Origin: an uncultured Pedobacter sp.
GTDB taxonomy: Bacteria; Bacteroidota; Bacteroidia; Sphingobacteriales; Sphingobacteriaceae
Direction of reading: 5' to 3'
DNA length: 17,939 nucleotides
Assembly (NCBI GenBank): GCA_938008555.1
Contig: CALLKE010000180.1
Span: forward strand, 1-17,939
The notes beneath the pieces are model-generated. The model worked only from the letters and a program-made list of their open reading frames with translations, ran no database searches and was not told where the DNA came from. The number at the start of each line of letters is the position of its first letter. Within the stretch, counting starts at the first letter, position 1. The position numbers were made by a program, and so were the translations under genes. Positions 1 through 7,610 of the stretch are shown here, one piece after another.

Positions 1-239
1 AATTGCTTTTGTAGTTTTAGGTGCTTTTGTTGCATTTACTAATTGAACTTGCCAAAACATATTTTCTACAATCAGGCTTTCTTGTTGCTTTCTCTACCAT
101 GGCAAAGAATCGTGAAATAACCAAAAGGTCACCCAAAAAAAAACCAAGCCACTGAATAGCTATTAATAACATTGAACATGAAACCTCTTAAAAGACTAAA
201 GTATAGAACTCACTGCAATCTCATACATATTAAGTATGA

Positions 240-602
240 TCAAGATATAGTGCTAATAAGTTTTATTGAATCTCCAGCTAGAACTCTGGCTTTGTAGTTG
301 CTCATTTGCAAACGAATTTTTTCTTTATGTCGCTTCATCTGTCTGCGCAGTGATTCTACTGCTTTATCAGTAGCCTCTTCAAACGATTTACATCGTTCCT
401 TTGCAAACAAATCGTTTCCAGGTATCATTAATTTAATCTCTGTTATCTTATTTGATTCATCTTCTACATTTTCTAGTTTTAGGTACACTTCTCCACTAAT
501 AATCTGATCATAAAACTGATCTAGTTTACTAGTTTTTCTCTGTACAAAACTTAATAGCTTAGAACTTGCTGTAAAACGAATTGCTTGAACTCTGATTTTC
601 AT
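240..602 (-). CDS. hpf: Short ribosome hibernation promoting factor (HPF/RaiA family)
   Basis: The product is a 120-residue protein of the HPF/YfiA (RaiA) family, which binds the 30S decoding region of idle ribosomes and inactivates them in stationary phase. The typical start MKIRVQAIRF is followed by a strand-rich middle and a basic helix (about residues 75-105, rich in K and R) that contacts 16S rRNA. It lacks the C-terminal dimerisation domain of long HPF, so it is the short form. I chose the ATG at 602 because the family begins at this MKIRVQ-like strand; an in-frame ATG at 626 would add eight residues (MAAKQVKY). It lies 101 bp downstream of the tyrosine recombinase gene, with no Bacteroidota promoter box seen between, so co-transcription is likely. 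A 6-bp hairpin without a U-run (221-239) follows the stop. Confidence 0.88.
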   Translation of the reverse strand: MKIRVQAIRFTASSKLLSFVQRKTSKLDQFYDQIISGEVYLKLENVEDESNKITEIKLMIPGNDLFAKERCKSFEEATDKAVESLRRQMKRHKEKIRLQMSNYKARVLAGDSIKLISTIS

Positions 603-703
603 GTATTTAACTTGTTTTGCGGCCATGAGACTATCATGAGCCAGGTTAATTATTCAGAATTTGAGAGAGATTCACAATAGGCCTCATATTGCCCCCATAT
701 TTT

Positions 704-1585
704 TTAGGCCTTTGGGTGAGCTTGTTTATAAACCGATTTTAAACGTTCAACAGAATTATGCGTGTACACCTGCGTGGCTGCAAGGCTAGCATGCCCCAAC
801 AATTCTTTTATCGCATTCATATCTGCACCACGATTTAAAAGGATGGTAGCAAAAGTATGCCTCAGCACGTGTGGACTCTTTTTTTGATTTGTAGATACAA
901 GAGAAAGACATTCTTTAACTACACGATATATGAATTGAGGATATACCTGTTGACCACTATTAGTAACGATAAGATTCGGTGATTTATTGTCAAATTGTTG
1001 TTGTTTTTTCACTAGAATGTATTGACTGATAAGATTCATCAAAGAAAAATTAATAGGAATAATGCGTTCTTTATTCCGCTTACCTAAAACTTTGATGGAC
1101 TTTTCATATACATCAATATCTGTTTCTTTTAAGCTTATCAATTCTGATAACCTTATCCCGGTTCCGTATAGTACCTCAATAATTAAACGACTGCGTATTC
1201 CATCAAAATCATCATTAAATGCATTTTCGCTATCTAACAGCATATCCATTTTTTGCTCTTCTACAAAAACAGGCAGATGTTTTGGAATCTTCGGTACCTT
1301 AATTTGCATCAACGAGTTTTGCAAAATCAGTTGCTCTCTAATCAAAAATTTATAGAACGAACGTAGGCAAGATACTTTTCGATTAATTGTCTTTGCTTCT
1401 AATCCTTTTTCCAGAAGATCAATCACCCATAATCGCACATGTTTTTGGCTGATTGTCTGAATATCTGATTCCGTGATTTCAAGAAACTCGAAGAATTGGG
1501 AGATATCCTTTTTATAAGCTATGATAGTGTGAGCTGAAAATTTTTTTTCGAATTGGATGTGTCTTATAAATCGATTTATGAACAT
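704..1585 (-). CDS. xerC: Tyrosine recombinase XerC/XerD family
   Basis: This 293-residue site-specific recombinase has the usual XerC/D length and layout: an N-terminal SAM-like core-binding domain (about 1-90) and a C-terminal catalytic domain (about 105-285). All catalytic residues are present: R145 in GTGIRLSEL, K169 in LGKRNKER, H239 and R242 in HVLRHTFAT, H265 in LLGHA and Y274 in TQVYTH. Family members resolve chromosome dimers at dif sites at the division septum. Bacteroidota genomes usually carry more than one Xer paralogue, so the letter C is a neighbourhood-based guess. The gene lies between rpsU and hpf, a host housekeeping context, so it is not a phage integrase. No Shine-Dalgarno precedes the ATG. 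A box one base off the TAnnTTTG consensus (TATACTTG, 1633-1626 on this strand) could be its own promoter. Confidence 0.93.
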   Translation of the reverse strand: MFINRFIRHIQFEKKFSAHTIIAYKKDISQFFEFLEITESDIQTISQKHVRLWVIDLLEKGLEAKTINRKVSCLRSFYKFLIREQLILQNSLMQIKVPKIPKHLPVFVEEQKMDMLLDSENAFNDDFDGIRSRLIIEVLYGTGIRLSELISLKETDIDVYEKSIKVLGKRNKERIIPINFSLMNLISQYILVKKQQQFDNKSPNLIVTNSGQQVYPQFIYRVVKECLSLVSTNQKKSPHVLRHTFATILLNRGADMNAIKELLGHASLAATQVYTHNSVERLKSVYKQAHPKA

Positions 1586-1638
1586 AAAACCAATGAATTA
1601 TATTTCGAACAATCGTAATAAAAAACAAGTATAAAACG

Positions 1639-1689
1639 AAAAAAGCTACTTACAGATTCATATTATATGAATCTGTAAGTAGCTTTTTT
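1639..1689 (-). terminator. Intrinsic terminator of rpsU with a long perfect stem
   Basis: The two 20-bp arms at 1644-1663 and 1665-1684 are perfectly complementary around one central base, so the physical loop takes a few A/T bases from the arm tips. The stem is flanked by an A-run (1639-1644) and a T-run (1684-1689), so either strand gives a hairpin followed by a U-tract. It starts about 20 bp past the rpsU stop and ends before the recombinase start, so on the minus strand it should stop rpsU transcripts or meter read-through into xerC-hpf. Confidence 0.88.
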
Positions 1690-1707
1690 ATAATCTATCC
1701 CAGAAAC

Positions 1708-1899
1708 CTAAACTGTTTCTTGATTAAACTTCAGCTTATAAACTGCTTTTTTTATTTGCATTCTACGGGTTACAGATTTTTTCTCGTAGGCCTGGCGACT
1801 ACGCAACTCTCTTAGCACGCCTGTTTTTTCAAATTTTTTCTTGAAACGTTTCAATGCTTTATCTAGAGATTCTCCCTCTTTTAGAACAATATTAATCAT
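1708..1899 (-). CDS. rpsU: 30S ribosomal protein S21 (bS21)
   Basis: This 63-residue, strongly basic protein has the S21 family start MINIVLKEGESLDKALKRF, followed by KKKFEKTGVLRELRSRQAYE and a basic tail. bS21 sits on the 30S platform near the 3' end of 16S rRNA. In Bacteroidota it is part of the pocket (with bS18 and bS6) reported to sequester the anti-Shine-Dalgarno. Its own mRNA carries a strong Shine-Dalgarno, AGGAGGT at 1916-1910, ten bases before the ATG, which other genes in this window lack. A TAAGTTTG promoter box lies at 1937-1930, giving a leader of about 25 nt. A strong hairpin terminator follows the gene. Confidence 0.96.
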   Translation of the reverse strand: MINIVLKEGESLDKALKRFKKKFEKTGVLRELRSRQAYEKKSVTRRMQIKKAVYKLKFNQETV

Positions 1900-1909
1900 G
1901 GCTAAATAT

Positions 1910-1916
1910 ACCTCCT
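1910..1916 (-). promoter_or_regulatory. Strong Shine-Dalgarno of rpsU
   Basis: AGGAGGT on the minus strand is a seven-base match to the anti-Shine-Dalgarno, spaced ten bases from the rpsU ATG. The starts of hpf, xerC, rpsT and the dehydrogenase have nothing comparable, in keeping with Bacteroidota in general. Published work on this phylum proposes that bS21 controls its own synthesis through this site: ribosomes lacking S21 expose the anti-SD and translate rpsU. Confidence 0.85.
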
Positions 1917-1929
1917 CTCAATAAGGATG

Positions 1930-1937
1930 CAAACTTA
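1930..1937 (-). promoter_or_regulatory. Promoter -7 box of rpsU
   Basis: TAAGTTTG on the minus strand matches the Bacteroidota consensus TAnnTTTG exactly. It lies about 30 bp before the rpsU start, putting the transcript start near 1924. No clear TTTG is seen at the -33 position, so the assignment rests on one box and its location. Confidence 0.5.
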
Positions 1938-1970
1938 AACAAAAAAAGGGGAACTATAAAATGTACTCCT

Positions 1971-3143
1971 CTAGCTTAATATCTCCCTTGCAATAACCAA
2001 TTTCTGAATTTCAGAAGTGCCTTCGCCAATTGTACACAGTTTTGCATCGCGATAATATTTTTCAACGGGGAAATCTTTAGTGTAGCCGTAACCTCCAAAT
2101 ATTTGAACAGCTTCTGTAGCTGCTCGAACACAAACTTCAGATGCAAAGTATTTAGCCATGGCGGATTGTTTGGTTACATTGAGTCCTCGATTTTTCAAAT
2201 CGGCGGCTTGCATAATAAGCAGCTCAGCAGCCTCAATTTCAGTTGCTATATCAGCAAGTTTAAATGATATACCTTGAAAATTAGCGATGGATTGACCAAA
2301 CTGCTGACGTTCTTTGGAGTAAGCCACAGCAGCTTCAAAGGCCCCTTTAGCAATGCCTAAAGATAAGGCCGCAATTGAGATGCGTCCTCCATCTAAGACT
2401 TTCATTGCTTGCTTAAATCCTTCTCCCTCTTTACCCAGTAGGTTCTCTTTAGACACTCTACAGTTATCAAAAACTAACTCTGTTGTTTCTGAAGCTCGCA
2501 TTCCCAATTTATTTTCTTTCTTACCATGGCTAAAGCCAGGAGTTCCCTTCTCAATCACCAATGCGGATATTCCTTTTGAAGAGCCCTTCTCACCCGTGCG
2601 TACCATAACTACAGCAACATTGCCAGATTTTCCGTGTGTAATCCAATTTTTAGAACCATTCACCACATAGTGATCTCCATCCAAAACAGCTATGGTATTC
2701 ATGCGCATCGCATCAGATCCTGTATTTGCTTCGGTTAAACCCCAAGCACCAATCCACTCAGCTGTTACTAATTTGGGTAGCCATTTTAGCTTTTGTTTCT
2801 CATTGCCAAAAGCCATAATATGGCCCGTGCAGAGTGAATTATGAGCTGCAACCGATAAGCCAATAGATCCACATACTTTCGCTATTTCTACAATCACATT
2901 TACATATTCAAAGTACGAAAAGCCTGATCCACCATATTCTTCAGGAACCAAAACCCCCATTAGGCCTAAACCACCTAGTTTTTTAAATGTTTCTAGTGGA
3001 AAAATTTGTTTCTCATCCCATTCCATTACATGAGGACGAATATGTTTTTCGGCAAAGTCACGCACCATCGTGCTAACCATTTGTTGATTATCTGAATCTG
3101 AGAAATTAATCCCAGCTTGACCTTCTGACAATGTAGTATGCAT
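1971..3143 (-). CDS. Acyl-CoA dehydrogenase
   Basis: This 390-residue flavoenzyme has the length of short-chain acyl-CoA dehydrogenases. It oxidises acyl-CoA to trans-2-enoyl-CoA with FAD and passes electrons to ETF, in fatty-acid or branched-chain amino-acid breakdown. An N-terminal helical domain (about 15-130) precedes the middle beta domain opening at WGLTEANTGSDA (134-145, flavin-binding signature), then the C-terminal helical domain with KERQQFGQSIANFQ and IFGGYGYTKDFPVEKYYRD. The catalytic base is E374 in IGEGTSEIQ, the position used by butyryl/short-chain enzymes. Substrate chain length cannot be read from the sequence. The gene is divergent from gldF and its 3' end abuts the rpsU promoter region (71 bp between genes). 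No promoter box is evident upstream. Confidence 0.93.
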   Translation of the reverse strand: MHTTLSEGQAGINFSDSDNQQMVSTMVRDFAEKHIRPHVMEWDEKQIFPLETFKKLGGLGLMGVLVPEEYGGSGFSYFEYVNVIVEIAKVCGSIGLSVAAHNSLCTGHIMAFGNEKQKLKWLPKLVTAEWIGAWGLTEANTGSDAMRMNTIAVLDGDHYVVNGSKNWITHGKSGNVAVVMVRTGEKGSSKGISALVIEKGTPGFSHGKKENKLGMRASETTELVFDNCRVSKENLLGKEGEGFKQAMKVLDGGRISIAALSLGIAKGAFEAAVAYSKERQQFGQSIANFQGISFKLADIATEIEAAELLIMQAADLKNRGLNVTKQSAMAKYFASEVCVRAATEAVQIFGGYGYTKDFPVEKYYRDAKLCTIGEGTSEIQKLVIAREILS

Positions 3144-3240
3144 ATATTTCTAAGTATGAGTACGAATATCTAAAAAGTGCTCTGCATGAACAAATTTGTT
3201 TTCCCTAGCTAGACGAAAGGAAAATTCATCTGGGCAATAG

Positions 3241-3248
3241 TACATTTG
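3241..3248 (+). promoter_or_regulatory. Promoter -7 box of gldF-gldG
   Basis: TACATTTG matches TAnnTTTG exactly and lies 45 bp before the GTG chosen as gldF start, in the divergent gap with the acyl-CoA dehydrogenase. The box overlaps an in-frame TTG at 3246, arguing against that TTG as start. No clear -33 TTTG is seen at the usual spacing. Confidence 0.45.
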
Positions 3249-3293
3249 GGGTGTCTTATAAATGTTCTATTTTTACGACTTAACAATTTTGAT

Positions 3294-4022
3294 GTGTTTC
3301 CAATTTTACATAAAGAAATTACCGGATTTTTCAGCTCATTCGTAGCCCACATTACAATCGGTGTGTTTTTGATAACCACGGGGTTGTTTCTTTGGATTTT
3401 TCCAGACTCCAGTATTTTGGATTATGGGTACGCCAGCTTGGATGGCTTATTCAATATCGTTCCATATACTTTTATGTTCTTGATACCTGCTATTACGATG
3501 CGTTCAATAACTGAGGAGAAAAGAGAAGGCACATTTGAATTATTGGCTACACAGCCTGTCAGTGATTGGGAAATTGTTCTAGGGAAATATTTTGCTTGCT
3601 TACTCATCATCTTATTTGCTTTAGCTCCAACGCTGGTTTACTATTTCACCGTTTATCAACTCGGGCTTACTAAAGGCAATTTAGATACAGGTGCTGTCAT
3701 TGGATCGTATATCGGACTATTTTTACTTGGTGGAGTATTTACTGCGATCGGCATTTTTGCATCCTCCATTGGTAAAAATCAAATAATCGCTTTTGTGATT
3801 GCTCTATTTTTATGCTTTTTCACTTTTAGTGGATTTGATTCTGTTAGCCAGCTACAGGTACTAGAAAAAATAGCTGCTCATTTGACTATGTTAAGCATCA
3901 ATGAGCATTATCAGTCTGTTAGTAGAGGTGTCTTAGACACACGTGATCTGCTCTACTTTCTGAGCTTCATTACCTTATTTTTAGGAATTACCAAAACAAT
4001 TATAGGAAGCAGGAAATGGTAA
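3294..4022 (+). CDS. gldF: GldF, gliding-motility ABC transporter permease
   Basis: This 242-residue integral membrane protein is the permease half of the Gld ABC system, described in Flavobacterium with GldA (ATPase) and GldG. About six membrane segments are visible, with the ABC-2 permease loop AITMRSITEEKREGTFELL after the second. I chose GTG 3294 because it gives MFPILHKEITGFFSSF, the usual N terminus, and about 241 residues is the family length; no ATG exists in frame there, and the alternative TTG at 3246 lies inside a promoter box. The stop overlaps the gldG start by 7 bp (ATGGTAA), showing translational coupling. gldA is not adjacent. GldF-GldG occur in many non-gliding Bacteroidota, so motility itself cannot be concluded. 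Confidence 0.9.
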   Translation: MFPILHKEITGFFSSFVAHITIGVFLITTGLFLWIFPDSSILDYGYASLDGLFNIVPYTFMFLIPAITMRSITEEKREGTFELLATQPVSDWEIVLGKYFACLLIILFALAPTLVYYFTVYQLGLTKGNLDTGAVIGSYIGLFLLGGVFTAIGIFASSIGKNQIIAFVIALFLCFFTFSGFDSVSQLQVLEKIAAHLTMLSINEHYQSVSRGVLDTRDLLYFLSFITLFLGITKTIIGSRKW

Positions 4023-5698
4023 ATCAACGAAAGCATGATATCAGACATCTGATCCTCATTTTATCCATATTGATTGCTCTGAATTTTCTTTTTTCCTTTT
4101 TCTTTTTTCGAATTGATTTCACGAAAGAGAAGCGATATACCTTATCGCCTATCACACAAGAAATACTGGGCAATTTGAAAGGAGACATTCAAATTACAGT
4201 TTATTTAGATGGCGATTTACCTGCAGGATTTAGACAATTAAGAAGTGCTACACGCGACCTCTTAATTGATTTTAAAGCGTATTCAAAAGGCAGTTTTCAT
4301 GTCGACTTTGTAAATCCATCATCTGGGGATAGCAAAAAGCAAGAAAACACATTTCAAAATTTGATTTCCAAAGGCATCGAGCCTACCAGTCTGAGTGTAA
4401 AAACAGAGGAAGGTTTAACCCAAAAAAATATTTTCCCAGAGGCTTTAATCACATATGAAGGAAAACAAATGGCTGTCAGGCTTTTACAAACCCGATCAGG
4501 TTTGTCTCCAGAGGAAGTTCTCAATAACTCGATTCAAAATTTAGAGTATGCCTTCGCCAGTAGCCTCAAAAAAGTGAGCAGCGGTGGCAAACCCCGCATT
4601 GGCTTCACAGAAGGACACAATGAGTTAAGTGACTTGCAGTTAAATGATGCGATGAGATGCTTGTCAGATGGTTATGAAGTAGGTCGAATAGATTTGAAAA
4701 TTATTCCCTTTTCTGGTTTAGATAAACTGAATTTACTCATCATACCTAAACCAGACAAAGCATTTACAGAAGCTGAGAAATATAAAATAGACTATTTTGT
4801 GATGCACGGTGGTCGTATACTTTGGGCCCTAGACAATGTAAGTGCAGAGCTCGATAGTCTTCGTGGGAGTGGCACTCAATACGCATTTCCGAAGGAGCTA
4901 AACTTAGATGATATTCTATTCAAGTATGGTGTTCGAATTAATTATGATCTAATAGCTGATATGAGCTGTGCTCAGATTCCAATTCGAATAGGTAGTATTG
5001 GCGGGCAGGCACAACTGCAATTAGTTCCCTGGCTATTTTATCCCATTTTTGTACCTATATCAACACATCCACTTGTGAAGAATCTGGATGGGATTAAAGG
5101 TGAGTTTGCAAGCTCCATTGATACTATTGCGACCAAGAATGTTCACAAAGAAATTATTCTGAGTTCTTCCCCTTTTAGCAAGAAGCTAAGCGTTCCAATG
5201 TTGCTTTCATTACAAATGGTTGAGCAGGAACCAAATCCAAACACATTTCAAAGCCAACCAAAACCTGTTGGGGTTTTACTTGAAGGCTCATTTGCTTCTG
5301 ATTTTAAAAACCGTCCATTACCGGACGGAATCATCGACCATGTAGACATTCCTACAAAAAGTAAAAAAACGAAAATGATTATTATCTCTGACGGTGACAT
5401 TCTCAAGAATCAAATCAGTGGAAATGATGGCTCTCCCTTCCCTTTAGGTTACGACCGATATACACATCAACAATACGGGAATAAGAGCTTTCTATTAAAT
5501 ATGGCCGATTATTTAACCGACGATTCGGGCCTTATACAATTGCGAAACAAGGAAATCAAACTTCGTTTACTTGATAGAGCTAGAATTCGAAGTGAAAAGA
5601 TGAAATGGCAAATGATCAATATGGGGTTACCATTACTCTCGCTAATTATCTTTATTTTTTTTCAGCAGTATTACCACAAGCGGAAATATACTAGTTAA
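4016..5698 (+). CDS. gldG: GldG, gliding-motility ABC system extracytoplasmic component
   Basis: The 560-residue protein pairs with GldF. One N-terminal membrane segment (about residues 11-31) is followed by RIDFTKEKRYTLSP, typical of GldG/ABC-type_uncharacterised domains. A large periplasmic part (about 35-530) follows and contains KPRIGFTEGHNEL and LLIIPKPDKAFTEAEKYKID, resembling the ThuA/GATase-like fold of this family. A C-terminal membrane helix (about 535-552) ends in a basic tail YYHKRKYTS. It is anchored at both ends, with the bulk outside the cytoplasm. It overlaps gldF by 7 bp and ends 102 bp before dnaN with no visible terminator, so read-through into dnaN is possible. The substrate is unknown. 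Confidence 0.9.
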   Translation: MVNQRKHDIRHLILILSILIALNFLFSFFFFRIDFTKEKRYTLSPITQEILGNLKGDIQITVYLDGDLPAGFRQLRSATRDLLIDFKAYSKGSFHVDFVNPSSGDSKKQENTFQNLISKGIEPTSLSVKTEEGLTQKNIFPEALITYEGKQMAVRLLQTRSGLSPEEVLNNSIQNLEYAFASSLKKVSSGGKPRIGFTEGHNELSDLQLNDAMRCLSDGYEVGRIDLKIIPFSGLDKLNLLIIPKPDKAFTEAEKYKIDYFVMHGGRILWALDNVSAELDSLRGSGTQYAFPKELNLDDILFKYGVRINYDLIADMSCAQIPIRIGSIGGQAQLQLVPWLFYPIFVPISTHPLVKNLDGIKGEFASSIDTIATKNVHKEIILSSSPFSKKLSVPMLLSLQMVEQEPNPNTFQSQPKPVGVLLEGSFASDFKNRPLPDGIIDHVDIPTKSKKTKMIIISDGDILKNQISGNDGSPFPLGYDRYTHQQYGNKSFLLNMADYLTDDSGLIQLRNKEIKLRLLDRARIRSEKMKWQMINMGLPLLSLIIFIFFQQYYHKRKYTS

Positions 5699-5800
5699 AT
5701 TGTGTTATTTTTACCCTCTATTTTTTTCAGCTTAACATTCTGATCACAGAGATTATGTTGAAAATATTATCCTGATTATCATTCATCATTTTACTAAAAT

Positions 5801-6940
5801 ATGAGATTTATTGTATCAACATCCACTTTGTTAAAGCAGCTCCAAGCCGTTAATGGTGCATCCAGTAACAGTACAGTACTACCCATACTTGACAATTTTT
5901 TGTTCGAACTAAAAGATGGAATGCTCACCATATCTGCAACGGATTTACAAACAAGTATGACAACATCCTTGCCTGTTGAGTCTAAAGAAGATGGCAAAAT
6001 AGCTATCCCATCCAAAATATTGATAGAAACTCTCAAAACATTACCAGATCAACCCATCACCTTTTCCATTGATGACCAGACATTTGCAATAGAAATTAAC
6101 GCTGATAACGGTCGTTATAAACTTAGTGGAGAAAATGGAGAGGATTTTCCTAAAATTTCGGTGATCGAAAATGCTTCCTCAGTACACTTACCTGCTTCAG
6201 TACTAGCTGATGCTATCAATAAAACACTATTCGCAGTGAGCAATGATGAGCTTCGGCCAGCGATGACGGGCGTCTACTGCCAATTAAATCCACAACATGT
6301 CACATTTGTGGCCACAGATGCTCATAAGTTAGCTCGTTACCGTAGAAAGGATACTAAATCTGAATCAGTAGCATCTTTCATTCTTCCTAAAAAAGCATTG
6401 GTATTATTAAAGTCATCCTTACCTATTGAAGATGTGGATGTTTCAGTGGAATACAATAGCACAAATGCTTTCTTTCGTTTTGGGAACATTAACCTCATCT
6501 GCCGTTTAATTGATGAACGCTATCCAGATTATGAAGCTATTATTCCACAAAATAATCCTAATAAGCTAATCATTGACCGCGGTTTATTCTTAAACTGCTT
6601 GAAACGAGTGGTCATATTTGCAAATAAAACAACACATCAAGTTCGTTTAAAAGTTTCTGGAAGTGAATTAAATATCTCTTCAGAAGATCTTGATTTTGCA
6701 AATGAAGCACACGAACGTTTGAGCTGTCAATATGAGGGAGCCGATATTGAAATAGGATTTAACGCCAAATTCTTGATTGAAATGCTCAGTAATTTGAGCG
6801 GTGAGGAAGTTGCATTTGAGATGAGTACACCAAACCGTGCAGGACTTTTGATTCCACAAACGCATGATGAAGGAGAAGACGTTTTAATGCTTGTGATGCC
6901 CGTGATGCTCAATGCACATGCGCCACTAACCCAAGTTTAA
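5801..6940 (+). CDS. dnaN: DNA polymerase III beta subunit (sliding clamp)
   Basis: The 379-residue protein forms the dimeric ring that tethers the replicative polymerase to DNA and serves as the docking platform for repair and replication factors. The three clamp repeats are visible: MRFIVSTSTLLKQLQAVNG with LPILDNFLFEL at the start; a middle repeat with RPAMTGVYCQL and FVATDAHKLARYRR; and a third with KRVVIFANKTTHQVRLKV. The C terminus carries the usual VLMLVMPVMLN. The start ATG is unambiguous. Neither dnaA nor recF is next to it; in this phylum dnaN commonly sits apart from dnaA. No TAnnTTTG box is found in the 102 bp upstream, so it may be read partly from the gldFG transcript. Confidence 0.97.
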   Translation: MRFIVSTSTLLKQLQAVNGASSNSTVLPILDNFLFELKDGMLTISATDLQTSMTTSLPVESKEDGKIAIPSKILIETLKTLPDQPITFSIDDQTFAIEINADNGRYKLSGENGEDFPKISVIENASSVHLPASVLADAINKTLFAVSNDELRPAMTGVYCQLNPQHVTFVATDAHKLARYRRKDTKSESVASFILPKKALVLLKSSLPIEDVDVSVEYNSTNAFFRFGNINLICRLIDERYPDYEAIIPQNNPNKLIIDRGLFLNCLKRVVIFANKTTHQVRLKVSGSELNISSEDLDFANEAHERLSCQYEGADIEIGFNAKFLIEMLSNLSGEEVAFEMSTPNRAGLLIPQTHDEGEDVLMLVMPVMLNAHAPLTQV

Positions 6941-6959
6941 AACACAATTACTATATCTC

Positions 6960-7610
6960 TTGGAACTTATTCATAGCATCATCAGCTTCACGCTGCATAT
7001 TGACCAGCATTTGGTGGAAATTGTCCAGCAATATAAAACTTGGACCTACCTTATTTTGTTCTTCATTATTTTTGCGGAAACAGGTTTTGTAATCACTCCG
7101 TTTCTTCCAGGTGACTCACTCTTATTTGCGATCGCCGCACTAATTGCAAAGGGCAACACTGGGCTGAGTATTGAACTCATGAGCATCTTATTATGTCTTG
7201 CTGCTATAACCGGTAATACCACTAATTACTATTTAGGATCTTATTTTGGATCGAGGGTATTCAAGCCCGAAAACACGGTACTCAAACTTGAATATTATAT
7301 CAAAACACAAGATTTTTTTGTTAGACATGGTGGAAAGGCTGTTATATTTAGTCGCTTTCTACCCATCTTCCGCACAGTAGCACCTTTTGTTGCAGGTGTT
7401 GGTGGTATGCCAATTGGACAATATACCCTATACAATGTGATAGGTGGCCTATCATGGATATTAAGTTTCTTGTGCCTCGGTTATCTTTTTGGGAACATTC
7501 CAATTATTAAAGACAATTTTACGCTGGTGATTTTCATTATTATTTTCTCCTCCGTTATTCCTGCTATATACGGGTTTATAAAATCAAGATATCGAGAGAA
7601 GCGTAGCTAG
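6960..7610 (+). CDS. DedA family membrane protein
   Basis: This 216-residue polytopic membrane protein belongs to the DedA/VTT superfamily, whose members take part in membrane homeostasis and, in studied cases, lipid-carrier or phospholipid flipping. Signature segments are ETGFVITPFLPGDSLLFA (about 41-58), GNTTNYYLGSYFGSRVF and the conserved FSRFLPIFRTVAPFVAGVGGM (about 129-149). Four to five further hydrophobic segments follow the family pattern. The start is TTG: no in-frame ATG lies between the dnaN stop and residue 1, and MELIHSII...LHIDQHL matches how the family normally begins. It starts 19 bp after dnaN, so the two are probably co-transcribed. Its stop overlaps the convergent downstream gene by 4 bp. 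Confidence 0.9.
   Translation: MELIHSIISFTLHIDQHLVEIVQQYKTWTYLILFFIIFAETGFVITPFLPGDSLLFAIAALIAKGNTGLSIELMSILLCLAAITGNTTNYYLGSYFGSRVFKPENTVLKLEYYIKTQDFFVRHGGKAVIFSRFLPIFRTVAPFVAGVGGMPIGQYTLYNVIGGLSWILSFLCLGYLFGNIPIIKDNFTLVIFIIIFSSVIPAIYGFIKSRYREKRS

Noticed and set aside
1..60. Open frame on the minus strand starting MFWQVQLVNATKAP and running off the left edge
   Set aside because: Only 20 residues are visible, there is no ribosome site or promoter box, and it resembles no family I know; it could be a real gene start but is not supported.
99..155. 18-codon plus-strand ORF, MAKNREITKRSPKKKPSH
   Set aside because: Too short, low-complexity basic sequence, no promoter or conserved relative recognised.
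704..1585. Tyrosine recombinase as integrase of the prophage
   Set aside because: It is 12 kb away in a conserved housekeeping context beside rpsU and hpf, and the element has its own DDE transposase.
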